DNA from: JBGPIT01 sp041485125 | GTDB lineage: Bacteria; Desulfobacterota; Binatia; UTPRO1 | NCBI GenBank assembly: GCA_041485125.1 | Contig: JBGPIT010000269.1 | Coordinates: 1 to 7,110, forward strand | DNA: 7,110 nucleotides | Direction of reading: 5' to 3' | Shown here: in pieces, positions 6,143-7,110 of the stretch | Layout of the letters: each line of letters opens with the position of its first letter | How positions within the stretch are numbered: position 1 is the stretch's first letter | Notes under the pieces: model-generated | Databases searched by the model: none | The model's input: the letters and a program-made list of their open reading frames with translations, nothing else | What the model was told of the DNA's origin: nothing | Translations under genes and position numbers: made by a program

Positions 6143-6774
6143 GTCGCGGCCGTCGCCGCCGCGGTGGCGGTCCCGATCATCGTGTCGCGGCCGACGAGCG
6201 CCGCCAGCAGCTCTTCGCTGAGGCTCTCCGTGCCTGGCGGGCGCTCCGGTAGGACCATGTAGCGGACCTCGGCGCTCGAGTCCCAGACGCGGATCTCGAC
6301 GGCGGCCGGCAGGTCGAGGCCCATCTCCCGCAGTAAGACCCGCGGCTCGCGCACCATACGGGCACGATACGCGGGGGTCTTGTACCAATTGGGCGGCAAA
6401 CCGAGGACCGGCCACGGGTAGCAGGAGCAGAGCGTGCACACGACGACGTTGTGGACGGCCGGCGTGTTCTCGACGACGACGAGGTGCTCGCCCTCGGGCC
6501 CGCCGAAGCCGAGCTCGGCGATCGCCGCGGTGCCGTCGGCGAGGAGACGCGCCTTGTACGCCGGATCGACCCAGGCTCGCGCCACCACGCGCGCACCGTT
6601 CATCGGGCCGATGTCCTTCTCGTACACGCTCACCACGGCGTCGATGACGTCCGGCTGGACGAGGCCCTTCTCGGTCAGGAGCTCCTCGAGCGCCCGCGCG
6701 CGCACCTCGACCGGCGAGACCGGCCGCGGGTGGTGATGACCGTCGTCGTCGTGATCGTGGTCGTGCTCGCTCAT
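6139..6774 (-). CDS. nthA: Nitrile hydratase alpha subunit, cobalt type
   Basis: The product has 211 residues, full length for the family. It is the catalytic metal-binding subunit of the enzyme that hydrates R-CN to the amide R-CONH2. The metal motif VCTLCSCYPWP has C113, C116, S117 and C118. Threonine at 114 is the residue usual in cobalt enzymes, where iron enzymes have serine; two of the cysteines are expected to be oxidised after translation. Other family landmarks are GPMNGARVVARAWVDP (57-71), PPNWYKTPAYRARMVREPR (127-145) and EIRVWDSSAEVRYMVLPERP (160-179). The first 18 residues are rich in His and Asp (MSEHDHDHDDDGHHHPRP), a possible metal-binding tail also seen on some relatives. The ATG at 6774 overlaps the beta stop as ATGA. 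The C-terminus ends in an Ala/Thr tail. A thiocyanate hydrolase gamma subunit is a relative, but the beta and activator neighbours favour nitrile hydratase. Confidence 0.96.
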   Translation of the reverse strand: MSEHDHDHDDDGHHHPRPVSPVEVRARALEELLTEKGLVQPDVIDAVVSVYEKDIGPMNGARVVARAWVDPAYKARLLADGTAAIAELGFGGPEGEHLVVVENTPAVHNVVVCTLCSCYPWPVLGLPPNWYKTPAYRARMVREPRVLLREMGLDLPAAVEIRVWDSSAEVRYMVLPERPPGTESLSEELLAALVGRDTMIGTATAAATAAT

Positions 6775-7110
6775 GGTGCCTCGAGATACGAGTCCCAGAG
6801 ATCGACGTGGAGCGCTTCACCGGCACCGGCCGTCTCGCCCCACAGCTCACGCGCCTCGAAGCGGACGCTGTACGTGCACTCCCGGCGGCGCTCGCCACCA
6901 TGCGCGGCAACGTCGGGAAGCGTGTGGGTCTTATCCACGCGCACCACCGTGCCGCGCCTACCGCGTACGTAGCGCGGGCAGCGCGTGTGCCCGAAGGGAT
7001 GCAGGTTCCGCACGACGACGGCGCTACCGACCGCGAACCGCGCTGCCGGCGCCACGACGTCGGTGCGCGGGACCGCACCGGGATGGACCGGCCGCGACAA
7101 CGGAAACGCG
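6771..7110 (-). CDS. nthB: Nitrile hydratase beta subunit, C-terminal part (runs off right edge)
   Basis: The last 112 residues are visible and the frame is open to the right edge. They form the SH3-like C-terminal domain: FAVGSAVVVRNLHPFGHTR, CPRYVRGRRGTVVRV, then YSVRFEARELWGE and HVDLWDSYLE. The arginine in PRYVRG corresponds to a conserved beta-subunit arginine that hydrogen-bonds the oxidised cysteines of the alpha subunit. A TTG at 7100 is in frame, but protein-like sequence continues before it, so it is probably not the start. A full beta subunit has about 220 residues, so the helical N-terminal half should lie to the right. A split beta subunit, as in thiocyanate hydrolase, cannot be excluded from this window alone. 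The stop overlaps the alpha start (ATGA), so the two subunits are very likely made in equal amounts from one message. Confidence 0.92.
   Translation of the reverse strand, partial: AFPLSRPVHPGAVPRTDVVAPAARFAVGSAVVVRNLHPFGHTRCPRYVRGRRGTVVRVDKTHTLPDVAAHGGERRRECTYSVRFEARELWGETAGAGEALHVDLWDSYLEAP

Noticed and set aside
5831..7078. One 415-codon open frame on the minus strand covering activator, alpha and beta regions
   Set aside because: Only its last 103 codons match a real family (the activator). The rest is Arg/Gly/Ala-rich sequence in the shadow of the confidently identified alpha and beta genes, a common effect of high GC.
6771..7110. Thiocyanate hydrolase instead of nitrile hydratase
   Set aside because: The visible beta C-terminal domain and the activator match nitrile hydratase motifs better, though the missing N-terminal half of beta prevents complete exclusion.

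Overview
This is a GC-rich, densely coded bacterial window with short intergenic gaps and strong G/C preference at third codon positions. Nothing in it fixes the taxonomy. The oxidoreductase at 2988-4049 belongs to a family I associate with actinobacteria and with soil or uncultivated GC-rich lineages, so an environmental GC-rich bacterium is a reasonable guess at low confidence. I see no rRNA, tRNA, CRISPR array, insertion sequence or integrase.

Layout from left to right: (1) 1-1333, minus strand: the N-terminal 444 codons of a secreted bacterial alpha-2-macroglobulin-like protein, cut by the left edge. (2) 1334-1430: a short divergent control region with a 10-bp palindrome and a 13-bp interrupted palindrome. 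(3) 1431-2102, plus strand: a seven-helix PAQR/hemolysin III-type membrane protein, followed without a gap by (4) a conserved-looking gene of unknown function whose true start is unclear and may be a CTG overlapping the previous stop. (5) From 2988 to the right edge, everything lies on the minus strand. In transcription order it reads: nitrile hydratase beta subunit (partial, right edge), nitrile hydratase alpha subunit, nitrile hydratase activator, a small retropepsin-like aspartic protease, an alkyltransferase-like DNA-damage protein (ATL), a short-chain dehydrogenase/reductase, and a Rossmann-type oxidoreductase of the amine-dehydrogenase/dihydrodipicolinate-reductase-like group.

The nitrile hydratase part is the most clearly interpretable. 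The order beta-alpha-activator, the stop/start overlaps (ATGA, then GTGA) and the C-T-L-C-S-C metal motif point to a cobalt-type enzyme converting nitriles to amides. No amidase is visible in the window. The SDR and the amine-dehydrogenase-like gene are 14 bases apart with a strong ribosome binding site between them, so they are very likely co-transcribed and may act on the same carbonyl/amine compounds. Whether the whole leftward run is one transcript is inference; the largest gap inside it is 114 bases.

I do not see a clearly new multi-gene system. The best leads are the unknown gene after the PAQR gene with its non-standard start, the retropepsin-like gene directly behind the nitrile hydratase genes, and the linkage of nitrile hydratase to an SDR/amine-dehydrogenase-like pair.
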